Below, piece by piece: positions 1 through 8,693 of a DNA stretch of 64,000 nt (its first letter is position 1; the number at the start of each line of letters is the position of its first letter). Location of the stretch: NCBI RefSeq assembly GCF_022387135.1, contig NZ_CP092462.1, positions 1,178,001-1,242,000 on the forward strand, read 5' to 3'. The notes under the pieces were generated by a model. The model was given only the letters and a program-made list of their open reading frames with translations. It was not told the DNA's origin and searched no databases. The translations under genes and the position numbers were made by a program. The DNA comes from Comamonas sp. B21-038 (lineage in GTDB: Bacteria > Pseudomonadota > Gammaproteobacteria > Burkholderiales > Burkholderiaceae_C).

Positions 1-649
1 CACCAAAGCGTTGCAGCGGGATGGCGTCTTTGACGGCACTGCCCCGGTGCGCCACCATGGCGCTGGCCATGGCGGTGTTGATCAAGCCGGGAGAGATGAC
101 GTTGACGCGGGTGGCAGGGGCCAGCTCCAACGCCAGGCTTTTGGCCAGGCCGATGACACCGCTTTTGGCGGCGGCATAACCGGCATGCATGGCGCTGCCA
201 CGGCTGGCGGCAACGGATGCCACCAAAACGATGGCGCTGTGGGGCCGCAGGTGCGGGATGGCGGCCTGGCACAGATGAAAGCAGCCATCGAGGTTGACGC
301 GCAGCATGCGCTGCCATTGCTCCGTGCTTAAGTCGGCCACGAGGCCTTCGCGGTAGATATAGATGCCGGCGCAGTGGATGACACTGTCGATACCGGCGAA
401 TCGGGCAGCCGCCTGGGCCAGCACAGAGGAGCATGCTTTGGCGTCGCAGACATCCAGCGGCAAGGCCAGGATGCGGTCGGTGGATGCGCCTTGCTCTGCC
501 AAGGCCTGCAGTGTGGGCTTGAGCACCTCTGCGCTCAGGTCCGTCAGCACCAGCTGGGCGCCCGCCCGGTGCAGGAGCTGGGCAGTGGCTGCGCCAATGC
601 CCCCGCCCGCGCCGGTAATCAGAACGGTTTTTCCATGGAAATCGATCAT
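1..649 (-). CDS. SDR family oxidoreductase, cut by the window edge
   Basis: This is a classical short-chain dehydrogenase/reductase read leftward from an ATG at 649 and still open at base 1, so the C-terminus is missing. The N-terminus carries the Rossmann cofactor motif TGAGGGIG (about residues 11-18). The usual NNAG is replaced by HCAG, a catalytic serine lies in LVASVAAS, and the YAAAK catalytic pair follows. An NAD(P)-dependent alcohol/ketone oxidoreductase is expected; the substrate cannot be read from sequence. The Bug receptor gene lies 38 bp upstream on the same strand, followed by a KduD-like SDR, so this is probably the third gene of a small sugar-acid-type catabolic operon. Open strand + frames over it are shadows. 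Confidence 0.88.
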   Translation of the reverse strand, partial: MIDFHGKTVLITGAGGGIGAATAQLLHRAGAQLVLTDLSAEVLKPTLQALAEQGASTDRILALPLDVCDAKACSSVLAQAAARFAGIDSVIHCAGIYIYREGLVADLSTEQWQRMLRVNLDGCFHLCQAAIPHLRPHSAIVLVASVAASRGSAMHAGYAAAKSGVIGLAKSLALELAPATRVNVISPGLINTAMASAMVAHRGSAVKDAIPLQRFG

Positions 650-687
650 GCTGCTCCTGGTTGTTGTGGGGTAATCGGTGGGGGTGT

Positions 688-1674
688 TCAGTTCAGCTTC
701 ACGCCCGAGAGCCTCACCTTGTTTTGCACGACAGCGCGCTCCTGCTGCAGGTAGTGCTTGAACTGGGCTGGCGTTTCGCTGACCGCATGGAGCGCGTACG
801 GGGCCATGTGCTGTTGCTGGAAATCGCCTCTGGCGGTGATGGCCTGGATGTCCCGGCTGATCTTGTCTCTGAGCTGCGTGGGCAACTTGCCCGGCGCCAG
901 GATGGCCATGTAAAAACTGGCTTCGAAATCGGCAAAGCCTGAGTCCTTGAAGGTCGGAACGTGGGGCAAGGATTGGGCGCGGTTCGGCCCGGACACTGCG
1001 AGTGCGACCAGCTTGCCGCTGTCGACATAGGGGGCGAGGACCGACACGGCGCCGAATGCCGCTTGCACCTGGTTGCCCAGCAGCCCGGTGATGACGGGCG
1101 CCAGGCCTTGGTACGGGGCGTTGAGGACTTGGATGCCTGCTTGCTGCGCCCACCATTCCATCGACAGGTGGGTGATATTGCCCAGCCCGGTTGAGCCATA
1201 GGCGATTTCGCCACGATGGGCTTTGGCGTGTGCAATGAACGCATCCAGGCTCCGCACGCCTAGCGAGGGCGGCACCACCAGCACCATGTGTGAGACGGCC
1301 ACCCGGCCGACGGGTGTTAAGCCGTTGACGGGGTCATAGGGCAGCTGGGTGTAGAGCTGTGGGTTGAGCGACAGCGTGGAGTCGCTGGCGAGCATCAGGG
1401 TGTGGCCATCGCCGGGTGCATGGGCCACGAGGTTGGCCGCAATGATCTCGTTGCCGCCGGGGCGGTTGTCCACCACTACTTGCTGTTGCCAGGTAGCCGC
1501 CAGCTCGGTCGCCAGCGCGCGTGCCATCGCGTCCATCGGCCCGCCTGCAGGTACTGGCACGACGATGCGCACCGGGCGCGCCGGGAAATCACTGGCCAGC
1601 GCCGGCAGGCAGGTGTTGGCCATGATGCAGGCGAGGATGAAGGGTGCGAGGCGGAGCGGCTTTGGTATGGGCAT
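688..1674 (-). CDS. Bug-family tripartite tricarboxylate transporter substrate-binding protein
   Basis: A 328-residue periplasmic solute-binding protein of the Bug (TctC) family. The first ~25 residues form a signal peptide ending near ALA-SDFPARPV. The family landmarks follow: PVRIVVPVPAGGPMDAMAR, a VVVDNRPGG segment near residue 75, PYDP about residue 125, and a C-terminal domain with LPHVPTFKDSG. Bug proteins bind small carboxylates and hand them to TctAB membrane subunits; no tctA or tctB is present here, as is common for Bug genes in Comamonadaceae. The ATG at 1674 is chosen because it gives a proper signal peptide; longer in-frame starts only add unrelated residues. It sits between two SDR genes, so the ligand is probably their substrate (inference). 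Confidence 0.9.
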   Translation of the reverse strand: MPIPKPLRLAPFILACIMANTCLPALASDFPARPVRIVVPVPAGGPMDAMARALATELAATWQQQVVVDNRPGGNEIIAANLVAHAPGDGHTLMLASDSTLSLNPQLYTQLPYDPVNGLTPVGRVAVSHMVLVVPPSLGVRSLDAFIAHAKAHRGEIAYGSTGLGNITHLSMEWWAQQAGIQVLNAPYQGLAPVITGLLGNQVQAAFGAVSVLAPYVDSGKLVALAVSGPNRAQSLPHVPTFKDSGFADFEASFYMAILAPGKLPTQLRDKISRDIQAITARGDFQQQHMAPYALHAVSETPAQFKHYLQQERAVVQNKVRLSGVKLN

Positions 1675-1702
1675 GCTGGGCTTTGGCTGTGCACAGCGTG
1701 GA

Positions 1703-2479
1703 TTAGCGGGACAGCCAGCCGCCATCGACGGCAATGGTGTAGCCCTGTACATAGTCGGCCGCGCTGGAGGCGAGGAACACAGCCGGCCCGGCCATGTCGT
1801 GCGGAGTGCCCCAGCGGCCGGCGGGAATGCGCTCGACGATGGCCTGGTTGCGTGCCGTATCGCTGCGCAGGTCGGCACTCATCGGGGTGGCCATGTAGCC
1901 GGGCGCCAGCGCGTTGACATTGATGTTCATGCCTGCCCATTCGTTGGCCAGCAAACGCGTCAGGCCCATTACCGCGCTTTTGGAGGCGGTATAGGACGGC
2001 ACCTGGATGCCGCCCTGGAACGACAGCATGGAGGCGATGTTGATGATCTTGCCGCCGGTCTTTTGCGCGATGAATTGCTTGGCAGCGGCCTGGCAAAAGA
2101 AGAACACCGTGCGGATGTTGAGATCCATCACCTCGTCCCAGTCGGCTTGCGAGAAGCTGAGCGCATCGCCGCGCCGGATGGCGCCGGCGTTGTTGACCAG
2201 TACATCGATGTGGCCGAAGGCCTGAACCGCCTGTGCGATGACGGCGTCGATCTCGGGCAGTTGGGAGATATCGTTGCTCAGCCCCAGAAACCGCTGGCCT
2301 TCGGATTCGACCAGGTGCTGCGTCTCGGTGATGTCTTTCAGATCGACACCCACCACGTCGCAACCGGCATGGGCAAGCCCCTGGGCAATGCCCTGGCCCA
2401 GGCCACCGCCGCAACCGGTGACGATGGCGACTTTGCCCTGGAGGCTAAAAGCGGATGCGGGCGATGCGGCTGTGTTCAT
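1703..2479 (-). CDS. kduD: KduD-like 2-dehydro-3-deoxy-D-gluconate 5-dehydrogenase (SDR)
   Basis: A 258-residue SDR whose sequence closely follows KduD: the IRRGDAL segment after NNAGA, the KIINIASMLSFQGG block, the SYTASK catalytic Tyr-Lys pair, NVNALAPGYMAT, and the C-terminal GYTIAVDGGW. KduD interconverts 2,5-diketo-3-deoxygluconate and 2-keto-3-deoxygluconate with NAD(H) in hexuronate degradation. The cofactor motif is TGCGGGLG near residues 21-28. It is the first gene of the leftward group (Bug receptor, then SDR) and is divergent from the LysR gene at 2640, which is the likely regulator. No kduI or other pectin genes are in view, so the actual substrate could be a related sugar acid; the SDR family call is certain, KduD specificity less so. 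Confidence 0.82.
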   Translation of the reverse strand: MNTAASPASAFSLQGKVAIVTGCGGGLGQGIAQGLAHAGCDVVGVDLKDITETQHLVESEGQRFLGLSNDISQLPEIDAVIAQAVQAFGHIDVLVNNAGAIRRGDALSFSQADWDEVMDLNIRTVFFFCQAAAKQFIAQKTGGKIINIASMLSFQGGIQVPSYTASKSAVMGLTRLLANEWAGMNINVNALAPGYMATPMSADLRSDTARNQAIVERIPAGRWGTPHDMAGPAVFLASSAADYVQGYTIAVDGGWLSR

Positions 2480-2639
2480 GGAGTCCCCTGCTTGGTAGAG
2501 ATATCTGCATCTGGCGTCAGATGGATAGACGCAGTCTTAACCAACCGCGCAGAGCGAGCAACGCAATGAAACGTCAATCAGATTTGCACAATTTGCACAC
2601 CTGAGACTGGTTGAATCCACCTACTAAGGAGTGAGGCAG

Positions 2640-3572
2640 ATGGACACGGAGGGACTCAAACTTTTTCTTACGGTTTTGGAGCAGGGCAGCCTGACGCGGG
2701 CTGCTGCGGTGATGGACACCAGCGCCTCGCTGCTGAGCAGAAGAATTGCGCAGCTCGAGCGTGAATGCGCGGGGAGCTTGTTCCACCGCACGGGCCGTGG
2801 CGTCGTGCCCAGTGAGCTGGGGCGGCGCCTGGTGCCCCGCGCGCAGCGCATACTGGCCGAAGCCGAAGGCATGCGGGCGGAGGCGCAGTCGATGGCGGGT
2901 ATCCCCTCGGGCGAGGTCCGCTTGGGCCTGCTGCCCACAGTGGCCATGGTCATTGCCAACCAGCTGTTCCACGAGGTCAAGTCCCGCTTTCCGCAGGTCA
3001 AGCTGGCGTTGTATGAGGGCTATACGGGGCAACTGGAGGAGTGGCTGGACCAAGGCAAGATCGACGTGGCCGTGGTGTTTCACTATGGCAAGGGTATCCC
3101 CCAGAACCAGGACCTGCTCGCGCCGGTGGATGCCTGTTTGATTGCCTGCCACGGCGACCCGCTCACCAGCAGCGCGCAGCTGCCGTTTGACAGCCTCGAC
3201 GGCCTGCCGCTGGTGCTCCCTTCGGCACCGAGTGCGCTGCGCGTCGCATTGGAAGCCCTGGCCCACCGCAGGCGCATACGGCTCAACCCTGTCATCGAGG
3301 CCAACTCGATACAGGTGCAGCTCCAGCTGGTGGCCAGCGGAGGCTGCTACACGATCATTCCGTTTCATGCGGTTGTGCCGCAGCTGCAAAACGGGCAGCT
3401 GCAGGCCAGTGTGATCACCCAGCCTTCCATTGAGCGTTGGCTGACGTTGCAGCTGACGACGCAGCGGCCGTCCACCTTGGCGACCAGAGAAGTGGCGCGC
3501 GCGCTACGCGGCATCGTGGAAGACCTGGCAGAGCAAGGCGCCTGGGGGACGACGGGCCGGGAAAACACCTGA
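2640..3572 (+). CDS. LysR-type transcriptional regulator
   Basis: A 310-residue LysR regulator with an N-terminal winged helix-turn-helix (residues ~1-60, FLTVLEQGSLTRAAAVMDTSASLLSRRIAQLE) and a periplasmic-binding-protein-like effector domain from about residue 90. AAGGAG at 2626-2631 lies 8 nt before the ATG at 2640, which decides the start over an upstream GTG at 2631. The gene is divergent from the kduD-like operon, with a 160-bp spacer between starts, the usual arrangement for a LysR protein controlling the neighbouring catabolic genes. The inducer is unknown, probably the operon's sugar-acid substrate or an intermediate (inference). A bidirectional terminator follows at 3657. Confidence 0.9.
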   Translation: MDTEGLKLFLTVLEQGSLTRAAAVMDTSASLLSRRIAQLERECAGSLFHRTGRGVVPSELGRRLVPRAQRILAEAEGMRAEAQSMAGIPSGEVRLGLLPTVAMVIANQLFHEVKSRFPQVKLALYEGYTGQLEEWLDQGKIDVAVVFHYGKGIPQNQDLLAPVDACLIACHGDPLTSSAQLPFDSLDGLPLVLPSAPSALRVALEALAHRRRIRLNPVIEANSIQVQLQLVASGGCYTIIPFHAVVPQLQNGQLQASVITQPSIERWLTLQLTTQRPSTLATREVARALRGIVEDLAEQGAWGTTGRENT

Positions 3573-3656
3573 AAACGGATGTGTGTCTTGCGGCGCTGTT
3601 GAACTGCGCACCGGGGTGGGCGCTGCACCATGCACGCACCTGTACGCATAAAGCAC

Positions 3657-3688
3657 AAAGGCGTGGACCTGAGGGCCCACGCCTTTTT
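3657..3688. terminator. bidirectional intrinsic terminator
   Basis: Perfect 7-bp stem GGCGTGG (3660-3666) / CCACGCC (3677-3683), flanked by AAA on the left and TTTTT on the right. It lies between the convergent LysR gene (ends 3572) and the reductase gene (ends 3724), so it can serve both strands. Confidence 0.8.
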
Positions 3689-3723
3689 ATCTACGCTGCA
3701 GTCCGTCTGCTGCCGTATCCGGC

Positions 3724-6396
3724 TCAGTACACATCCCGCCGGTACCGCCCCTCGTCGATCAAGGCGTTCAGCCCGTCCTCACCGAGCAGCTCGGTCAGTG
3801 CCTGGTCTACGCCGGTGGCCATGCCGTCATAGCTGCCGCAGACGTAGATGACAGCGCCCCGGGCCAGCCAGGCCTTGAGGGGCTCGGCGGCAACGCGTAG
3901 GGCGTCTTGCACATAACGGTGCGGGCCTTGGCCGGGGGCCTGGTGGCTGGCATCCCAGGCGTCGCGCGAGTAGGCATAGTCGGCACGTGCGATCTGGCCA
4001 TGGGCCTGCCAGACGCAGACCTCGTCTTCGGCATAGGAGTCGTGGGCGCGGCGGCGTTCGCCAAAGACCAGCCAGTTGTCGAACTGGCCCTGGGCGATGC
4101 GGTGGCGCAGGTGGCCGCGCAGGCCGGCGTAACCCGAGCCATTGCCCATGAAGATCGCAGGCCGCGCATCGCCGGGCAATGGCGCAAAACCCGGGTTGTC
4201 GACCAGGCGCAGCGCGATGCTGCTGCCCAGCGGCGCATGCGCGGTGAGCCAGCCCGAGGCCAGGCCCAGCTGCGCCGCAGCGCCTGGCTGCGCGCGCAGG
4301 GTTTGGCGCACATAGAGGCGAATGCGGCCATCGGCGGGCAAGGAGGCCAGCGAGTAGCTGCGCGGGGCCAGCGGATGCAGCTGGTCGGCCACAGCCTGGG
4401 CCGATGTGGCAGGGGCCGAGAGCGTGGGCAGCTCGGAGGCGCTGATCGCATCGCGCAGGCTGCTGGCGCTGCCCCGCCACTGCACGGCGGCGTTGCCGTC
4501 GAGCTGGTGGGCCTGCAGCCAGGCATCGACCTGGGCGGGCGCATGGGCGGCCTTGACCTCGACCAGCGCACCGGCCTGCCACTGCCAGGATTGCCCGGGC
4601 GCCAAGGCCAGCTCCACCTGGTAGAGCGGCTGGCCGCTGCTGCCGGGGTTGAGGTGGTGGCGGCTGATCAGCTGGGCGGGCAGAAAGAGGGCATCGGGCG
4701 CATCGGAGTCGGCCACGCTGGCGGCGTTATTGTCTGCTGCCGTGGCGGGCGCGGCGTTCACGCCCCAATGCGCAGCCAGGGCCTGCAGCCAGGCCTGCCA
4801 GGCGGCGTCGTCTTCGGCGTCCATCGTGATCGGGGCGAACACGGGCTGGGCGCCCAGGCGTTCGAGCTGCGCAGCCAGTGCCAGGCCAAAGCCGCAGAAC
4901 TGGCTGTACTGGCGGTCGCCCAGGGCCAGCATGCCAAAGCGCTGGTGGGCCAGGGGCTTGCCTTCGGTTTGTTGCAGCAGGCGGGCCAGGCGGCGGGCGC
5001 TGTCGGGCGGTTGGCCTTCGCCAAAGGTGCTGGCCACCCACAGCAGCTGGCGCTGCGGCTGCAGCTGGGCCATGTCCAGGCTGGCAGCGGGCAGCAGCTG
5101 CGCGGCAAGCCCTGCGCTGCGCAGGCGCGCGACGGTGCGCACCGCCAGTTGCTGGGCATGGCCTGCCTGACTGGCATAGACCACGGCAATGCTGGCGCCA
5201 GCGGGGGCACCGGTGGCGGGGCTTGGCTGCGGGCCATCGCCCGCCAGCAGCGCGCGCTGGGCCTGGCCGGCGGCGCGCGAGCTGCGGCGCCGCTGCAGGT
5301 AGAGCAGCCAGCCGGTGATGGCAAACAACGGCATCATCAGCGCCGCAACGGTGACGATGATGCGGCCCGTGATCCCAAAATAGGTGCCGGTGTGCAGCGG
5401 GAAGATCGCCGCCAGCGCACGGCGGCCTGCGGGCAGGTCGGCAAAGCGGTCATCGCGCAGCACCGCGCCATCGAGGTTCAGGCTGAGCTGGTTGCGGGCG
5501 CGGTCATGCGCGGCGTTGGCCGCCCACCAGCTGAACTGCAGCGGCTGGTCGGCCCGCTGGGGCAGGCGCATCTGCACGAACTGCCAGCCACTGGCCAGCT
5601 GCGCAAAGCCTTGCCAGGCAGGCTCCAGGGTGGCTGGCGCCAGCTCCAGCGGCGGGGCCTTGCGGGCGGCTTCTTGCGCGGCCGATTGCTCGGCGCGGGC
5701 GGCCGCGCGGGACGGTGCGCCCATCCAGCGGTCCACTGGCGTGCGCACGGCATCAAAGGCCCAGTACATGCCGGTGAGGGTCAGCATCACATAGACGACC
5801 AGCACCCAGGTGCCGGCCACCGAGTGCAGGCCCCAGAGAAACGGCCGGCCCTTGCGCCGCACGTTGAAGGTGAGCCAGCTGCGCCAGGACAGTGGCCTGG
5901 CCGGCCAGCGCAGGTACAGGCCTGACAGCGACAGCAGCAGCAGGCACAGCGAGAGGCTGCCGGTGATCGGCTTGCCATCGTCGCGCGGCAGCAGCAGCCA
6001 GCGGTGCAGGCGTTCGTTCCATTCAAAGAATTCGCGGCCGCGCTGGGCCGGCAGCAGCGCGCCGGTGTAGGGGTTGAGGTAGACGCTCTGGCCCCGGCGC
6101 TCGCCTTTTTCTGGCACAAAGGCCAGTTGGGCGCTGCGACCGGGCTCGGCATACAAGGTGATGCGGTCGATGCGGCGCTGCTCGCCTGCGGCCTGCAGCG
6201 CTGCCACCAGCTGGGGCGGCGTCAGTGCCGGACCGGGCTGCAGCGGCACGCTGGCGGTGCCGGGGTTGGCCCAGTCCAGCACCTCCTCCTGGAAGGAATA
6301 GGTCGCGCCGGTGAGGCCAATGACGATCAGCACCGTGCCTGCGGTGATGCCGATCAGCCAGTGGATCTGGAACCAGATATTTTTAAAACTCCACAT
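3724..6396 (-). CDS. PepSY membrane domain fused to a flavodoxin/FAD/NADPH reductase (siderophore-iron reductase type)
   Basis: An 890-residue fusion. The N-terminal third is a PepSY-associated membrane protein: a first TM near residues 9-30 (IHWLIGITAGTVLIVIGLTGA), further TMs near residues 150-175, 205-225 and 340-370, and PepSY-like extracytoplasmic loops. A flavodoxin domain starts at about residue 410 (VYASQAGHAQQLA). An FAD/NADPH module of the sulfite-reductase alpha/CPR type follows, with RSYSLAS for FAD, GNGSGYAGLRGHL for the NADPH phosphate region, and a final YVCGSYDGMATGVDQAL. Such fusions sit beside TonB siderophore receptors and are thought to move electrons from NADPH across the inner membrane to ferric siderophores; here it follows a receptor gene by 42 bp. 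The ATG at 6396 is preferred to a TTG at 6414. Confidence 0.87.
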   Translation of the reverse strand: MWSFKNIWFQIHWLIGITAGTVLIVIGLTGATYSFQEEVLDWANPGTASVPLQPGPALTPPQLVAALQAAGEQRRIDRITLYAEPGRSAQLAFVPEKGERRGQSVYLNPYTGALLPAQRGREFFEWNERLHRWLLLPRDDGKPITGSLSLCLLLLSLSGLYLRWPARPLSWRSWLTFNVRRKGRPFLWGLHSVAGTWVLVVYVMLTLTGMYWAFDAVRTPVDRWMGAPSRAAARAEQSAAQEAARKAPPLELAPATLEPAWQGFAQLASGWQFVQMRLPQRADQPLQFSWWAANAAHDRARNQLSLNLDGAVLRDDRFADLPAGRRALAAIFPLHTGTYFGITGRIIVTVAALMMPLFAITGWLLYLQRRRSSRAAGQAQRALLAGDGPQPSPATGAPAGASIAVVYASQAGHAQQLAVRTVARLRSAGLAAQLLPAASLDMAQLQPQRQLLWVASTFGEGQPPDSARRLARLLQQTEGKPLAHQRFGMLALGDRQYSQFCGFGLALAAQLERLGAQPVFAPITMDAEDDAAWQAWLQALAAHWGVNAAPATAADNNAASVADSDAPDALFLPAQLISRHHLNPGSSGQPLYQVELALAPGQSWQWQAGALVEVKAAHAPAQVDAWLQAHQLDGNAAVQWRGSASSLRDAISASELPTLSAPATSAQAVADQLHPLAPRSYSLASLPADGRIRLYVRQTLRAQPGAAAQLGLASGWLTAHAPLGSSIALRLVDNPGFAPLPGDARPAIFMGNGSGYAGLRGHLRHRIAQGQFDNWLVFGERRRAHDSYAEDEVCVWQAHGQIARADYAYSRDAWDASHQAPGQGPHRYVQDALRVAAEPLKAWLARGAVIYVCGSYDGMATGVDQALTELLGEDGLNALIDEGRYRRDVY

Positions 6397-6438
6397 GCCT
6401 GTCTTTGTTATCAATAGCTGCTGATTGTCGGCGATGGA

Positions 6439-8610
6439 TCAGAAATCGACGACCGCGCGCAGCACGGCCTGGCGGCGCTCACCCAGGGACACATAGATGG
6501 GGCTGCCCGAGGAGCTCACATAGTTCTTGTCGAACAGGTTCTTGATGTTGAGCTGCAGCTTGACGATGCGGCCGCTCCAGGGGCGCTCCCAGCTCACAAA
6601 GCTGTCGGCCACCGTGTAGCCGGCGTTGTTGAAGCTGTTGGCCGCATCACCGGCGCGGCGGCCCACATGGCGCAGGCCGGCGCCGGCACGCCAGCGGCCA
6701 CTGCTGCTGGCAGCAAAATCATAGGCGGCAAAGAGCGAGGCAGTGTGGCGGGCCACATTGGCCAGGCGGTTGTCCTGGTATTGCGGGTCGTCGGTCACGG
6801 CGGCATCGGTATAGGCATAGGTGCCGATCAGCTGCCACTGCTTGCCCAGGCGGCCGGCGGCATCGAGCTCCAGGCCGCGCGAGCGGGCACCGCCGACGGC
6901 GCGGGCATAGCTTTGGCCGTCGATGGTCTCGCTGACCACCACGTTGCGCTTGCGGATGTCGTAGAGCGCCGCAGTGGCGGTGATGCCGGCAGGCGACTCC
7001 CACTTGGTGCCCAGCTCCCAGGCCTTGGCGGTCTCGGGCGGCAGGGTGCCGATGACATTGCCAATGCTGCTTTGCGGCTTGAAGGATTCGCTGTAGCTGC
7101 CGTAGATGGACCATTCGCTACTGGGCTGCCAGACCAGGCCGGCGCGCGGCACGAACTTGCTGCCATCCGATTCGCTGCCCACCACAAAGGGCCGGCCCTT
7201 GCCGGCTATCTGGTCGTAGTGCTGCCAGCGCCCGGCCAGCTGCAGCAGCCACTGCGGCGACAGGCGGATCGAATCCTGCGCGAACAGCGCCTGCTGGCGG
7301 ATCTTGTCGCTCTGGGCGCTTTGCGCTTCGTCGATGCTGGTGGCGTTGGGCAGGTTGCCGTAGACCGGGTCGTAGACATTGAAGCCGCCGCTGTTGCTGC
7401 CCCGGATGATGTCGCGGCGGAAGATATTGCTGTCCTCGGCGTCGAAGCCAGCGAGGATCTCGTGCGCCATGCCGCCCGCCTGCAGCTTGCCTTCGAGGTT
7501 GATCTGGCCTACATGCTGCTGGCTGAGTGCGCCGCGCGTGCCATCGGGCCGGCGCGTGAGGATGCCGGTCGTGGGGTTGAGCGACACCGGCCGGGCCTGG
7601 TAGTCGTCATAGCCGTTGCGGTTGTAGCTGTAGGCGGCATTGAGCTTCCACTGCGTGTTCAGGCGGTGCTGGGCCTGCACGGTGAAGAAGTCCGAATCGC
7701 CCAGGGTGCGGTTGTAGGCCTCGTCAAAGCGCTCGCGGCGGTCGGTGGCCACCGGGCGGCCGGTGCGGCTGTCGATCACGGTGCCCCGGTCAAAGGGCTG
7801 CTCGTAGTCGGTGTGCTCGTAGGACATGCGCACATAGGTGTCGCGCCCATACCAGGCCAGCGACGGGGCGATGACGGTCTGGCGGTTCTTGCCGAAGTTG
7901 CGCCAGTAGTCGACATCGCTGGTGTCGGCAATGAAGCGGTAGGCCAGGCCTTGCTCGCCGAGGGGGCCGGTCAGATCGACCGAGGCACCGCCGCCGCCGT
8001 AGCTCGACAGCGAGGCGCCCACCTGGCCGGCAAAGCTGAGCTGGGGTTTCTTGGTGACCATGTTGATCACGCCGCCCGGGTCCATCGTGCCGTAGAGCAC
8101 CGAGCTGGGGCCCTTGAGCACTTCGACCCGCTCGGTCGTGAAGGTGAGGTTGCGGGCCAGCACGGTGCGGATGCCATCGCGCAGGATGGAGCCATCGCGG
8201 TTGAAGCCAAAGCCGCGCTTGATCACCGCATCCTGCGTGCCGCCCAGGGTGTTGGCCTGGGTGATGCCGCTGACGTTGTAGAGCGCCTCGTCGATGGAGC
8301 GCACCTGCTGGTCCTGCAGCACCTGCGCGGGCACCACGGCAATGGCCTGGGGCACATCGCGCAGCGCGGCATCGCTGCGGGTGGCCGTGGTGGCGCGCTT
8401 GGGCTGGTAGCCCACTTCCTGCGCCTTCTCTTGCACGATGACCTGGGGCAGCACGGCCTCAGCGGCCGGGGCGGGGGCTGCTGCATCGGGCACGGTTTGG
8501 GCGGCTGCAGGCCAGGCGGCGATGGCCAGCGAGATCGCCAGCGGGATGGCGCTGAAGCAGCTCAGCGGGTGGATGGAAACGGAGCGGGCGGAGGTGCGGG
8601 AAAGGGTCAT
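6439..8610 (-). CDS. TonB-dependent siderophore receptor (FhuA/FoxA-like)
   Basis: A 723-residue outer-membrane receptor. A signal peptide (about residues 1-40, ending AAWPAAAQT) precedes a plug domain with DVPQAIAVVPAQVLQDQQ, SIDEALYNVSGI and VEVLKGPSSVLYG, all diagnostic of TonB-dependent ferric-siderophore receptors. A 22-strand barrel follows and ends in the typical C-terminal aromatic (VVDF). It imports ferric hydroxamate-type or similar siderophores using TonB energy; the ligand is not predictable. It lies between a FecA-like receptor and the reductase gene, which suggests uptake and reduction are coordinated. The ATG at 8610 gives a clean signal peptide; longer in-frame starts are unlikely. 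A terminator at 8642 separates it from the upstream receptor gene. Confidence 0.92.
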   Translation of the reverse strand: MTLSRTSARSVSIHPLSCFSAIPLAISLAIAAWPAAAQTVPDAAAPAPAAEAVLPQVIVQEKAQEVGYQPKRATTATRSDAALRDVPQAIAVVPAQVLQDQQVRSIDEALYNVSGITQANTLGGTQDAVIKRGFGFNRDGSILRDGIRTVLARNLTFTTERVEVLKGPSSVLYGTMDPGGVINMVTKKPQLSFAGQVGASLSSYGGGGASVDLTGPLGEQGLAYRFIADTSDVDYWRNFGKNRQTVIAPSLAWYGRDTYVRMSYEHTDYEQPFDRGTVIDSRTGRPVATDRRERFDEAYNRTLGDSDFFTVQAQHRLNTQWKLNAAYSYNRNGYDDYQARPVSLNPTTGILTRRPDGTRGALSQQHVGQINLEGKLQAGGMAHEILAGFDAEDSNIFRRDIIRGSNSGGFNVYDPVYGNLPNATSIDEAQSAQSDKIRQQALFAQDSIRLSPQWLLQLAGRWQHYDQIAGKGRPFVVGSESDGSKFVPRAGLVWQPSSEWSIYGSYSESFKPQSSIGNVIGTLPPETAKAWELGTKWESPAGITATAALYDIRKRNVVVSETIDGQSYARAVGGARSRGLELDAAGRLGKQWQLIGTYAYTDAAVTDDPQYQDNRLANVARHTASLFAAYDFAASSSGRWRAGAGLRHVGRRAGDAANSFNNAGYTVADSFVSWERPWSGRIVKLQLNIKNLFDKNYVSSSGSPIYVSLGERRQAVLRAVVDF

Positions 8611-8641
8611 CACAGGGTCACAAACAGGCGGGGCCGCCGGC

Positions 8642-8670
8642 AAAAAAGACCCGTATCGAGGGTCTTGTTT
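8642..8670 (-). terminator. intrinsic terminator after the FecA-like gene
   Basis: On the minus strand, AAGACCC (8666-8660) pairs with GGGTCTT (8652-8646) around a 7-nt loop and runs into a T tract. It sits just after the stop of the receptor gene at 8694, so the downstream receptor/reductase pair probably has its own promoter or depends on readthrough. Confidence 0.72.
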
Positions 8671-8693
8671 TGCAGAGGCCGGGTATGGGTGGA

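Noticed and set aside
3907-5925. 672-residue plus-strand frame over the reductase gene
   Set aside because: Same codon-bias effect; product is repetitive Gly/Ala/Arg/Gln and matches nothing, while the opposite frame has full domain structure. Similar shadows at 6667-8706 and 8670-10952 were dropped.
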